Shown here: positions 16,949-22,941 of the stretch, in pieces
Numbering within the stretch: the first letter of the stretch is position 1
How the letters are laid out: each line of letters opens with the position of its first letter
Virus record (IMG/VR): IMGVR_UViG_3300010370_000185
Location: 1-27,765 of that record
DNA length: 27,765 bases
Source of the DNA: a virus
Strand: one strand, 5' to 3'
The notes under the pieces: model-generated
Told to the model about the DNA's origin: nothing
Database searches by the model: none
Seen by the model: the letters and a program-made list of their open reading frames with translations, nothing else
Program-made: the position numbers and the translations under genes

Positions 16949-18817
16949 CTATCCGTATGTCTCAGTCCATTGTTCAGCTATAGCATCATCAAGGTTAATC
17001 GCAAAGCGACGTTCCTTCTGAGCTCTAGTTGCCCAACGGTTGCTCATCCACTTAGCAGACTGTGAGTTCTGCTGCATTAATTCTCTAACTCTGATAATTG
17101 CAAACCATAGTGCCATCACACAGTCAGAAGGGTTACGAGTCTCAGGCTTCCAAGTAATCAACTGCTGTACTAGAGCCTTGAGTCCTTCGCTACCTTCGTT
17201 GCTTGGTAACTCTATGATGTTGTTGTCTTGATGTCTTCCATCTCTAAGGCTGCCAAAAAGGCTTGCCATAGAAGCCACACCGAAAGAAGTATCCCACTTA
17301 TTCTTACCAGTGAAGTGAGAATTAAGCTGACAGCCGTAGGCTGCAAGCCAGTTACGCAAGTCGTCGTCGAGTGCGTATGCTTTCTGGTGTGCATTGATTT
17401 CGATTCTTAATTCTTGAGGACGGAACTTCTGTACCCATTCTTCAATCAGGGCACGAATCTTCATAGGAGTTGGGTCAGTCATATTGACTGCATCCAAAAC
17501 ATAAATTCTACTATCACCACGGTTATAAGTCAAGACCACCGCTGCCGTGTTCCCCGTCATCGCAGGGTCTAGACCAATAACCGTATACGGTGCGTCTAGT
17601 CTTTGAGGATGCCCCGGAGCGCCCGGCTTAAGAGGTCCGCGCTTTCGCATACCGTTGACACATCCAGCGATTGCTGCTGGCGCAAAGATAGCGTCTTCGA
17701 CGACGTCTTCTTGTTGATAGACCATTGCCCAGACAGAAGGCGCCACTTCGCTGCGTCGAGTGAAGAGAGCCCCTCCGTCCCACTTGGGGTATAATCCTTG
17801 CTCATTCGGTTCATCTTTCTCACCCTCGGGCCTGTCCGTCCACGGCCATAGGGTTTTCCAATTCTTAGGTTTTTCATCGAACTCTAGTACGGCTGGCTGG
17901 GCAAAGTAAGTAAACGGGCTCTTGCCGCCGGTCCACTGCTGGCCATCTCGTATCATCTTGTACAAGTCTACTGGCGCAACACGGGTCCCTACGATAAGTA
18001 GTTTCCCGTGTCGGCCTAAGCGTGTGATGACTTCCTTCTGAAGCCATTCAATTTGCTTCTCCCATTCATGGGCGTTTGAGTTCATCACAACATCGTCGAG
18101 GATAATCAAATCTGCACGTGCTCCGTAGATTTGGCTACCAAAGCCTAGAGCCTGGACGGTAGGGTCTTTTTCCCCTGAGTCACGTCCACTACCTAGGTAA
18201 ATCATGTCAGCAGACCACGTCTGGGAATCTGCCTTGTATCCCCCATTGGGGCCGAAGGCCGTCTGTAGCTTAATCCAGTTAGGATGGCTGAGCCTTGTCT
18301 TGATGGCCGAGAGGAACTTGCGGGCCATGCCCTGGGTTTTTGAAACTACAATAATTCGGACATTTGGGTCAACAGCTAGTCGGTAGGTCACATAGTTAAT
18401 CGTGATGACTGTGGACTTGGCGTGCTCGGGCGGAACGTTAATCAGGACTCGGTTGGCCGCACTCGGTTCATAAATCATACTGGGGTGGAGCCATCTAGGC
18501 TCCCTACCCTCAATCAAGTCTACCCAGTCGAGGTGATGGTCAAAGAGCTTGGTATCTAGGAACTGCTCAGAGAACTCCTCGAAGCTGATGTCCTTAAGGT
18601 TCTTCAAGTCGGCCTTGACGCCCTTGCCTTCCAGGCGGGCCTCGTCGGCCCTCTGCTTGAACTCTGGGTCCTTTAGGGACCACTGGCGGAAGGTTACATC
18701 GTTTCGGTTAACAGAGGCCATAGCCTGGGTAATGGTGCTACCCTGGGCTAGAAGGGTCAGGACCCGCTCTTTAGCCTCGGCCATAGGTATATCTACCTTA
18801 CCTGGCTTTCGTCCCAT
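16949..18817 (-). CDS. terL: Terminase large subunit with N-terminal helix-turn-helix
   Basis: The 622-residue protein starts at ATG 18817, preceded by GGGGGG; a longer frame to 18925 would add an unlikely Ile/Tyr-rich leader. It is the DNA-packaging motor. The ATPase part has a Walker A-like PPEHAKST (residues 129-136), Walker B LIILDD (237-242) and the coupling motif IVGTR (275-279). The nuclease part has GLDPA (415-419) and IEIN (472-475), the expected acidic positions of the RNase H-like fold that cuts the concatemer. Residues about 11-50 (TITQAMASVNRNDVTFRQW, then DPEFKQRADEA) resemble a helix-turn-helix of the small-terminase type. No separate small subunit gene is visible, so recognition might be fused here. 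Confidence 0.9.
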   Translation of the reverse strand: MGRKPGKVDIPMAEAKERVLTLLAQGSTITQAMASVNRNDVTFRQWSLKDPEFKQRADEARLEGKGVKADLKNLKDISFEEFSEQFLDTKLFDHHLDWVDLIEGREPRWLHPSMIYEPSAANRVLINVPPEHAKSTVITINYVTYRLAVDPNVRIIVVSKTQGMARKFLSAIKTRLSHPNWIKLQTAFGPNGGYKADSQTWSADMIYLGSGRDSGEKDPTVQALGFGSQIYGARADLIILDDVVMNSNAHEWEKQIEWLQKEVITRLGRHGKLLIVGTRVAPVDLYKMIRDGQQWTGGKSPFTYFAQPAVLEFDEKPKNWKTLWPWTDRPEGEKDEPNEQGLYPKWDGGALFTRRSEVAPSVWAMVYQQEDVVEDAIFAPAAIAGCVNGMRKRGPLKPGAPGHPQRLDAPYTVIGLDPAMTGNTAAVVLTYNRGDSRIYVLDAVNMTDPTPMKIRALIEEWVQKFRPQELRIEINAHQKAYALDDDLRNWLAAYGCQLNSHFTGKNKWDTSFGVASMASLFGSLRDGRHQDNNIIELPSNEGSEGLKALVQQLITWKPETRNPSDCVMALWFAIIRVRELMQQNSQSAKWMSNRWATRAQKERRFAINLDDAIAEQWTETYG

Positions 18818-18846
18818 ATAGCCCCCCCATAAATCACACAAATAAC

Positions 18847-18864
18847 GCCCGTCAGATAACGGGC
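18847..18864. repeat. Stem-loop in the terminase leader
   Basis: GCCCGT and ACGGGC pair perfectly over six bases around the loop CAGATA. It lies 30 bases before the terminase start and would be in the 5' leader of the late message. Confidence 0.6.
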
Positions 18865-18875
18865 AGAACTTCCCC

Positions 18876-18912
18876 ATATATAATATAATTATATATAATA
18901 TTATATATATAA
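18876..18912. other. 37-base pure A/T tract
   Basis: Every base from 18876 to 18912 is A or T, mostly alternating. Such tracts melt easily and are typical of DNA-unwinding elements or strong -10 regions. It borders a stable GC-rich stem-loop. Confidence 0.8.
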
Positions 18913-18940
18913 GCGAGCGAGCCATAAAGCGAAGCTCGCT
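18912..18940. repeat. Stem-loop AGCGAGC/GCTCGCT
   Basis: A 7-base perfect stem around a 15-base loop. Allowing a two-base bulge (CT), the flanking A/T sequence can extend the pairing by five more base pairs out to about 18906-18947. It sits beside the A/T tract. Confidence 0.6.
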
Positions 18941-18970
18941 CTTATATGGAATTATTATTACATATAAGAT

Positions 18971-19003
18971 AACCTGTTCAAATCGGAAAACCGAACAGGT
19001 TTT
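18971..19003 (+). terminator. Terminator-like stem-loop with T run, rightward
   Basis: AACCTGTTC and GAACAGGTT form a perfect 9-base stem around a 13-base loop. In the rightward direction it is followed directly by TTTTCC. In the leftward direction no uridine run follows. It could end an unannotated rightward transcript from the A/T-rich tract, or block antisense transcription. No rightward gene precedes it. Confidence 0.45.
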
Positions 19004-19033
19004 CCTAATATATTTTTAGGGTTATACCTATAA

Positions 19034-19049
19034 CTGGGCAAAAGCCCAG
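19034..19049. repeat. Tetraloop hairpin CTGGGC-AAAA-GCCCAG
   Basis: Perfect 6-base stem with an AAAA loop. An outer pairing of CCTATA (19027-19032) with TATAGG (19064-19069) could enclose it. It is just downstream, in the leftward sense, of the TATAAATA box. Confidence 0.6.
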
Positions 19050-19059
19050 GTCAGAGGCA

Positions 19060-19067
19060 TATTTATA
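19060..19067 (-). promoter_or_regulatory. TATAAATA box, candidate late promoter
   Basis: The minus strand reads CCCCTATAAATATGCC here. TATAAATA is the exact -10 consensus of T4 late promoters, read by a phage sigma factor without a -35 element. No TTGACA precedes it. Transcription would run leftward through a leader of about 240 bases into the terminase gene. A phage sigma-like gene at 25391..26077 could recognise it, but this link is inference. Confidence 0.3.
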
Positions 19068-19068
19068 G

Positions 19069-19117
19069 GGGCGGCTTATAACAGAAAATTTTAGGGTGAG
19101 TATTATAACAGCCGCCC
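19069..19117. repeat. Long-range stem GGGCGGCT/AGCCGCCC
   Basis: A perfect 8-base GC-rich stem closes a 33-base loop. TTATAACAG occurs as a direct repeat at the start of the loop and at its end, partly within the stem arms. Confidence 0.55.
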
Positions 19118-19150
19118 TCATAAGTTTATCAAACACCCCCTCAAAACAAT

Positions 19151-19252
19151 TCTGAGAGTTACTGTAAAGTAACCTTAGAGTTTCCTGAGAATATCCTGAG
19201 AGTATGTTGTTAGGGGTATTCTGAGAGTTTCCTGAGTATTTACTGAGCGATA
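19151..19252. repeat. Iteron-like array of CTGAGAG repeats, about 11-base period
   Basis: Degenerate copies of nCTGAGAGTwT begin with CTG or CTT at 19152, 19162, 19174, 19185, 19196, 19221, 19232 and 19243. Most spacings are 10 to 12 bases, with one larger gap of 25. Exact TCTGAGAGTT occurs at 19151-19160 and 19220-19229. Helical phasing puts the copies on one face of the DNA, as expected for cooperative binding by an initiator or repressor. Confidence 0.6.
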
Positions 19253-19354
19253 GACTCTCCCCCCACCCTATCCTAAATGTCCGTTTTGCCCCCCTTTATA
19301 CTGTTATGTTATTATTCGCCCCTTATGTCTGGACACTCCCGAATTGTAGGATAC

Positions 19355-19383
19355 TTGACAATATCCCCCGCCTATGCTATAAT
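19355..19383 (+). promoter_or_regulatory. Consensus sigma70-type promoter 1, rightward
   Basis: TTGACA at 19355-19360 and TATAAT at 19378-19383 are separated by 17 bases, a perfect match to the housekeeping consensus. A CGACACGC-like box (GGACACTC, 19331-19338) precedes the -35 by 16 bases. The host polymerase should read it strongly, as expected for an immediate-early promoter. Confidence 0.8.
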
Positions 19384-19451
19384 GCGGAATGTCCGATTTA
19401 TCCCTTTTGTCCATGTGTGACGCACCTCACAATTTCCTCGGTGTGTCGTAC

Positions 19452-19481
19452 TTGACACGCTAGGGGGTGGGGGTGTATTCT
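19452..19481 (+). promoter_or_regulatory. Promoter 2, rightward
   Basis: TTGACA at 19452-19457 and TATTCT at 19476-19481, spacer 18 and rich in G. Four of six -10 positions match. It follows promoter 1 by about 97 bases. Confidence 0.5.
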
Positions 19482-19537
19482 TCTCCCTGTCATGAAATAC
19501 CCGCGAGGGTAGCACGACACGCCGAAGGGTGGCAGAC

Positions 19538-19566
19538 TTGACAAGGGTCAAGCGATACGCTACAAT
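19538..19566 (+). promoter_or_regulatory. Promoter 3, rightward
   Basis: TTGACA at 19538-19543, a 17-base spacer and TACAAT at 19561-19566. The box CGACACGC at 19515-19522 ends 15 bases before the -35. Confidence 0.75.
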
Positions 19567-19625
19567 AGGCGCAACAAGTAAATAAGGGAGAGAGTTAGGT
19601 CAAGCGGTATCGCTCACCTAGACTC

Positions 19626-19659
19626 GCTATCTAGTAGCAACGAGTCGCTCGTGGATAGC
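19626..19659. repeat. Nested stem-loop in the early leader
   Basis: GCTATC (19626-19631) pairs with GATAGC (19654-19659), and inside it ACGAG (19640-19644) pairs with CTCGT (19648-19652) around TCG. GACTCG and CGAGTC at 19621-19626 and 19641-19646 offer a competing pairing. It lies in the transcript of promoters 1-3. Confidence 0.45.
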
Positions 19660-19697
19660 ACTAGGAAAGTGTCCGACACGCCCGATTCTCTCTCGAC

Positions 19698-19727
19698 TTG
19701 ACACTAGGTTAGACACTATGATAGACT
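19698..19727 (+). promoter_or_regulatory. Promoter 4, weaker, rightward
   Basis: TTGACA at 19698-19703 and TAGACT at 19722-19727, spacer 18. The box CGACACGC at 19674-19681 ends 16 bases before the -35. Its -10 equals that of promoter 5, which supports it. Confidence 0.5.
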
Positions 19728-19762
19728 TACGCAAGTAAGTTAGAGAGAAGGGAGAAGGTAGC

Positions 19763-20092
19763 ATGACCCGCCCATATAGCGGGTCGGGTAGTTGGGCAAC
19801 AGTACCGCCAACCATTAGGGCAACCCGCCCATGGGGTAAGCGTAACTACAACCTAACAGGGGCACAATGCTCACCTGTTACAGTAACCGATAGACTAGGC
19901 AACACGCGAGTTGTCGCACCCCTAGTTCATGGTCAGGTAGTACGCCTACACAAGCGCAACCATAAAGTTGCTATGGCTGGCGAGCGCAACCTAACTCCCG
20001 ACTTGACAGAAGCACAAGAGCGTGAGATACTTGCCCAACTAGCGAGCAACCGCACGCCCCTAAAGCAAGGGTTCAACATACACGAGAAGTGA
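19763..20092 (+). CDS. First early gene, unknown function
   Basis: A 109-residue basic protein with a good ribosome site (GGGAGAAGG) seven bases before ATG 19763. The N-terminus (MTRPYSGSGSWATVPPTIRA) is Ser, Gly and Pro rich. A beta-rich centre follows (VTVTDRLGNTRVVAPLVHGQ). The C-terminus is helical and charged (LTEAQEREILAQLASN). It is the first gene after four tandem promoters, so it is probably made very early. I do not recognise a family; a small host-takeover protein is only a guess. Confidence 0.7.
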   Translation: MTRPYSGSGSWATVPPTIRATRPWGKRNYNLTGAQCSPVTVTDRLGNTRVVAPLVHGQVVRLHKRNHKVAMAGERNLTPDLTEAQEREILAQLASNRTPLKQGFNIHEK

Positions 20093-20098
20093 GGACAC

Positions 20099-20269
20099 AT
20101 GGCACGAAGTATTGAGGAAATACTCGCGGACTATGAGCGACTCAACCGCGCTCAAGAGCGAGAGCAGAAGCGAGAAGTATTCGGGCAACGAGTACGCCTA
20201 GCCCGACAGGATTGGAAGCCAGCGAGTAGACAGACCCGACTCGTGGGCATGAAGTTAGGATTATCCTAG
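20099..20269 (+). CDS. Small early helical protein, 56 residues
   Basis: Runs from ATG 20099, preceded by GAGGACAC, to TAG 20269, six bases after the first early gene. The sequence MARSIEEILADYERLNRAQE is followed by a charged Arg/Gln/Glu helix (REQKREVFGQRVRLARQDW) and a short tail. The Arg-rich amphipathic helix could bind nucleic acid or another protein. The frame, its ribosome site and close packing support it. No family recognised. Confidence 0.6.
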   Translation: MARSIEEILADYERLNRAQEREQKREVFGQRVRLARQDWKPASRQTRLVGMKLGLS

Positions 20270-20276
20270 AAGGATA

Positions 20277-20335
20277 GTCGCGCACCGATAGACGGCGAGG
20301 GTTCATGACCCTAGCGCGACACGCGGAAAGTCCGC
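20277..20335. repeat. Stem-loop cluster before promoter 5
   Basis: GTCGCGC (20277-20283) and GCGCGAC (20314-20320) form an outer stem. AGGGT and ACCCT (20298-20302, 20308-20312) make an inner hairpin. GCGGA-AAG-TCCGC at 20323-20335 makes a third. No T run follows, so this is not a standard terminator. The outer arm overlaps the CGACACGC box. Confidence 0.5.
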
Positions 20336-20339
20336 ACGC

Positions 20340-20368
20340 TTGACATACTCAAGGGGGTATGCTAGACT
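20340..20368 (+). promoter_or_regulatory. Promoter 5, rightward
   Basis: TTGACA at 20340-20345, a 17-base spacer and TAGACT at 20363-20368. CGACACGC at 20317-20324 ends 15 bases before the -35, as at promoter 3. The ATG of the next frame follows the -10 directly, so transcripts from here would start inside that frame and lead to the gene at 20515. Confidence 0.6.
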
Positions 20369-20515
20369 ATGGATAACTTCATAGAGTTTAGCGTGAGCGA
20401 TTGGGGTATAACCTTCAACAGCGCACCGCTATACTTCAACCTATCGTGGGGGCTAATCGCCCTAGCGATTGGCGTAGTAATCGCTCGCAAGATAATCAAG
20501 GTTAGGCGAGGATAA
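20369..20515 (+). CDS. Small single-pass membrane protein, 48 residues
   Basis: From ATG 20369 to TAA 20515. Residues about 22-40 (YFNLSWGLIALAIGVVIAR) are one hydrophobic membrane segment, followed by a basic tail KIIKVRRG that would stay in the cytoplasm. Such small phage membrane proteins can be holin-like, superinfection-exclusion or anchoring factors; the sequence does not decide. The stop overlaps the next ATG (TAATG), which supports translation. Promoter 5 lies too close to drive it, so it needs a transcript from further upstream. No ribosome site is visible. Confidence 0.5.
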   Translation: MDNFIEFSVSDWGITFNSAPLYFNLSWGLIALAIGVVIARKIIKVRRG

Positions 20516-20748
20516 TGACACCCTTCAACCTAACCACCCACGAGGGCGCGAATCCTGATGATTTCATCATAGTGCTAACGCCCAACGAAATGGAATACCT
20601 ACGCACTAGCTTACGCAACGAGTCGGCACGACTCAAGCGAGAAGGCTTCACAGGGCTTCAAGCCTATGTGGATAACCTTAGAGATAAGGTGTCCAACATG
20701 ATGATAGAGCAAGCCCAACAGAGATTTGACAGCAAGGCTAAAGTGTAG
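20515..20748 (+). CDS. Small early protein, unknown
   Basis: A 77-residue protein, TAATG-coupled to the gene before. An N-terminal part with FIIVLTPNEMEYLRTSLRNE is followed by helices (LQAYVDNLRDKVSNMMIEQA) and a charged end. The mix of acidic and basic helix suggests a small dimer or helical bundle. Promoter 6 lies inside its 3' end and extends just past its stop. No family recognised. Confidence 0.65.
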   Translation: MTPFNLTTHEGANPDDFIIVLTPNEMEYLRTSLRNESARLKREGFTGLQAYVDNLRDKVSNMMIEQAQQRFDSKAKV

Positions 20749-20754
20749 TACAAT
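20726..20754 (+). promoter_or_regulatory. Promoter 6, before the amidoligase gene
   Basis: TTGACA at 20726-20731, exactly 17 bases, then TACAAT at 20749-20754. Transcription would start near 20761, giving a leader of about 30 bases with the ribosome site at 20770-20782. It gives the amidoligase and amidotransferase genes their own promoter. Confidence 0.75.
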
Positions 20755-20769
20755 TAGACAACGACAACA

Positions 20770-20782
20770 CCTAGAGGGGGTG
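20770..20782 (+). promoter_or_regulatory. Ribosome site of the amidoligase gene, shared 13-mer
   Basis: CCTAGAGGGGGTG precedes ATG 20790. The same 13 bases occur at 22012-22024 before the amidotransferase gene, so the two partner genes share one initiation signal and may be made at matched levels. Confidence 0.7.
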
Positions 20783-20789
20783 AGATAAT

Positions 20790-22016
20790 ATGTCTGATGA
20801 AGAAGATGAAGTCACCACGCACCAATGCGTAGTGTGTGACGGACAGTATGAAGAAGATGACCTTAGCACCAACGACGACGGCGATTGGATATGCTCTGAT
20901 TGTATCCGCACTTGCGAGCGTTGCGAGCGTATCGGTAGTCACCAAGACGATTGGTATGTAGTAGACGACTACTCGTGGTGCGAGGGTTGCTGGGAAGACC
21001 ACTCATGGACTTGTAGGCGTTGCGACTATTGCTATGACGGCGATAGAATTGGCTACAATACAGTATTCGGTAACTCGTGGCGTGAGGATTGGTGCGAGCA
21101 TTGTATCAGCGACAACGCCCACTATTGCGATAACTGTGACGAATACACGACAGATGACCATGAAGGGTGCGCTCGTTGTGGTGAGAATGAGGATAGTAGC
21201 GGTATTATCCACAACTACTCACACAAGCCTAACCCTATATTTCATGGTACTAACGACAGCAACCTGTACATGGGCTTTGAGCTGGAGATGGAACTCAACA
21301 ACACCAACGATTTCAGGGGTGCTGTATCTCTGGTCAAGCCACTTGAAGAAGCAGATGTATGCTATCTAAAGTCTGACGGAAGTATTAGTGGGCAGGGCTT
21401 CGAGTTAGTGACACACCCACATACGCTCTATGCGTATGAGCAAGCCAATGACTTGTGGAATTATATCGAGAGACTACGCACCGAGTTCAATGCTCGCTCG
21501 TGGGACACCGACTCATGTGGGCTTCATGTCCATGTGTCACGCTCGGCGTTCAAGTCGGGCGCACATACTCACCGATTCCTCTCGCTCATCTATCGTAACC
21601 CTAAAGAGATGATGAAGTTAGCAGGGCGCAAGAACTCAAGATTCGCTAGGTTTGATGATGTCTACAAGCCTGACGACTGGGGTATCCCTCAGATGAACTT
21701 GCGTGATAAAGTCCATGCTGGTTTCCGCACCGAGAGATACTCGGCGGTCAATACCAACAATGACTACACACTAGAATTGCGCTTCTTCCGTGGCAACATG
21801 AAGCGCGAGGGTGTCATGACGGCACTCGAACTATGCCACGCTTCGGTAGAATATACCCGAGACTTGTCCATATCTGATGTCAAGTTAGGTATGCTCAAGT
21901 GGGAATGGTTCGCCGATTGGGTAGAAGCCAACAACGGCAGATACCCTAACCTATACCTACGCATGGCTAGAGTGCCTAGCGTAACTCTCAATACCAAGCC
22001 ACTAATCAACGCCTAG
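20790..22016 (+). CDS. COOH-NH2 ligase (amidoligase) with N-terminal zinc ribbons
   Basis: A 408-residue protein. Residues 1-135 contain eight CxxC pairs (13/16, 35/38, 42/45, 64/67, 75/78, 102/105, 113/116, 127/130), about four zinc-binding ribbons. Residues 160-340 are an amidoligase domain of the glutamine synthetase-like fold: GFELEME (162-168), KSDGSISGQGFELVTHP (194-210), CGLHVHVS (243-250), RYSAVNT (316-322) and TLELRFFRG (327-335). Family members use ATP to join a carboxyl to an amine, making peptide or isopeptide bonds. Linkage to class-II glutamine amidotransferases is known from comparative genomics. Here that partner follows directly. The substrate is unknown; the zinc ribbons may hold a protein or nucleic-acid target. 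Confidence 0.85.
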   Translation: MSDEEDEVTTHQCVVCDGQYEEDDLSTNDDGDWICSDCIRTCERCERIGSHQDDWYVVDDYSWCEGCWEDHSWTCRRCDYCYDGDRIGYNTVFGNSWREDWCEHCISDNAHYCDNCDEYTTDDHEGCARCGENEDSSGIIHNYSHKPNPIFHGTNDSNLYMGFELEMELNNTNDFRGAVSLVKPLEEADVCYLKSDGSISGQGFELVTHPHTLYAYEQANDLWNYIERLRTEFNARSWDTDSCGLHVHVSRSAFKSGAHTHRFLSLIYRNPKEMMKLAGRKNSRFARFDDVYKPDDWGIPQMNLRDKVHAGFRTERYSAVNTNNDYTLELRFFRGNMKREGVMTALELCHASVEYTRDLSISDVKLGMLKWEWFADWVEANNGRYPNLYLRMARVPSVTLNTKPLINA

Positions 22017-22024
22017 AGGGGGTG
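22012..22024 (+). promoter_or_regulatory. Ribosome site of the amidotransferase gene, shared 13-mer
   Basis: CCTAGAGGGGGTG, the same 13 bases as at 20770-20782, here containing the TAG stop of the amidoligase. It begins 15 bases before ATG 22027. Confidence 0.7.
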
Positions 22025-22026
22025 TT

Positions 22027-22941
22027 ATGTGTCTATTAGTTGTCTGTAAGCCTAACGCTATACCAAAGCGCGAGGAACTTACAGAAGGCGCGTGTTCTAA
22101 TCCACACGGCTACGGGTTCGCCATGATAATTGACGGCAAGATATTCCGTTATCGTACCATGTCTGCTCGTAAAGCCGTGAGTAAGTTTATACATATGCGC
22201 CAACAATATCCACAAGGTTATGCCATCTGGCACGCTCGTTATGCTACGCATGGTGTAAAGAATGAGGATAACTGTCACCCATTCCAAGTGGGTGATGATG
22301 TTGATACTGTACTAGCGCACAATGGTGTGCTAGATACTTTCATAGCCAATGGAGATAAGCGTAGCGATACGCGTGTGTTCGCTGAGGACACGCTTCCACG
22401 GCTAGGTGGTGTCTTAGCCCTAGAGGACGAGAACATCTACCGCATGGTTGAGGGGTGGGCAAGCGGTTCTAAGATAGCCGTGCTCACCACCAACCCTAAA
22501 GCCCAATACCAACTGTATCTACTCAACGAACGGCTAGGTCATTGGGACGACAATGGTGTATGGTGGAGTAATTCTTCTTATAAACGAAGCACCTATTCGC
22601 ATAAGACTTATTACTCGCCAGCACCTATCACTACCGCTACCACTAAGCCTACTAACGAGGCGGACTATGTACTAGAACAAGAGTACTACAATGACCTTCT
22701 CCTAAAGGGAGACGACGAGTACCTAGTGATAGACCAATGCCCCTCTTGCGAGGCTCTAGTAGATATTGACAGAAGCTCAGAGTACTGCCAGTACTGTGAC
22801 ACTTGTATGTCATGCTCTAGCACATGGCAAGATTGCCTGTGTTACACACCACACTCAGCCCGCGAGAAGCATAACGAACTTGACTTTGACAACCAATGGG
22901 TAAGAGTGTATAATAAATCATACGACCCAATACTTTACTAA
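22027..22941 (+). CDS. Class-II glutamine amidotransferase-like protein
   Basis: A 304-residue protein starting MCLLVV, with Cys2 as the N-terminal nucleophile once Met is removed. NPHGYGFA (25-32), WHARYATHG (68-76), CHPF (83-86), AHNG (97-100) and SDTRVFAEDTLP (113-124) follow the Ntn-hydrolase glutaminase pattern. Residues 239-273 add a Cys-rich ribbon (CPSC, CQYC, CMSC, CLC). Glutaminases of this class release ammonia from glutamine. Next to an amidoligase the protein may supply or remove amino groups, or hydrolyse an amide product. There is no synthase domain, so the acceptor must come from elsewhere. It starts 10 bases after the amidoligase stop. Confidence 0.82.
   Translation: MCLLVVCKPNAIPKREELTEGACSNPHGYGFAMIIDGKIFRYRTMSARKAVSKFIHMRQQYPQGYAIWHARYATHGVKNEDNCHPFQVGDDVDTVLAHNGVLDTFIANGDKRSDTRVFAEDTLPRLGGVLALEDENIYRMVEGWASGSKIAVLTTNPKAQYQLYLLNERLGHWDDNGVWWSNSSYKRSTYSHKTYYSPAPITTATTKPTNEADYVLEQEYYNDLLLKGDDEYLVIDQCPSCEALVDIDRSSEYCQYCDTCMSCSSTWQDCLCYTPHSAREKHNELDFDNQWVRVYNKSYDPILY
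22886..22914 (+). promoter_or_regulatory. Promoter 7, perfect consensus, inside the amidotransferase end
   Basis: TTGACA at 22886-22891, 17 bases, TATAAT at 22909-22914. Both boxes match the consensus fully. It lies in the last codons of the amidotransferase gene and would start a message near 22921 for the small genes from 22967. Confidence 0.75.

Larger units (their letters stand above)
18818..19762. other. Divergent control region without genes, about 945 bases
   Basis: No convincing coding frame lies here. The stretch separates the leftward late operon from the rightward early operon. It contains a pure A/T tract, five stem-loops, a phased short-repeat array, several TTGACA promoters and a TATAAATA box, each listed separately. 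The combination fits a transcription switch, and possibly a replication origin or packaging start. No function is shown by sequence alone. Confidence 0.8.

Noticed and set aside
18818-18925. An N-terminal extension of the large terminase to 18925
   Set aside because: It would be translated from the A/T tract as Ile/Tyr-rich residues, and the ATG at 18817 has a purine-rich ribosome site and a family-like start.
19151-19252. CRISPR-like array
   Set aside because: The repeats are about 11 bases and degenerate, with no spacers of 30 or so bases and no cas genes.
19413-19463. A 16-codon frame behind promoter 1, possible leader peptide
   Set aside because: It has no clear ribosome site and no regulatory codon run; such short frames are expected by chance.
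19698-19722. TATGAT as the -10 of promoter 4
   Set aside because: The spacer to TTGACA would be only 13 bases; TAGACT at 18 bases is more credible.
20003-20031. TTGACA-17-GATACT inside the first early gene as a further promoter
   Set aside because: The -10 matches only four of six bases and lacks the CGACACGC box; it is not strong enough to list.
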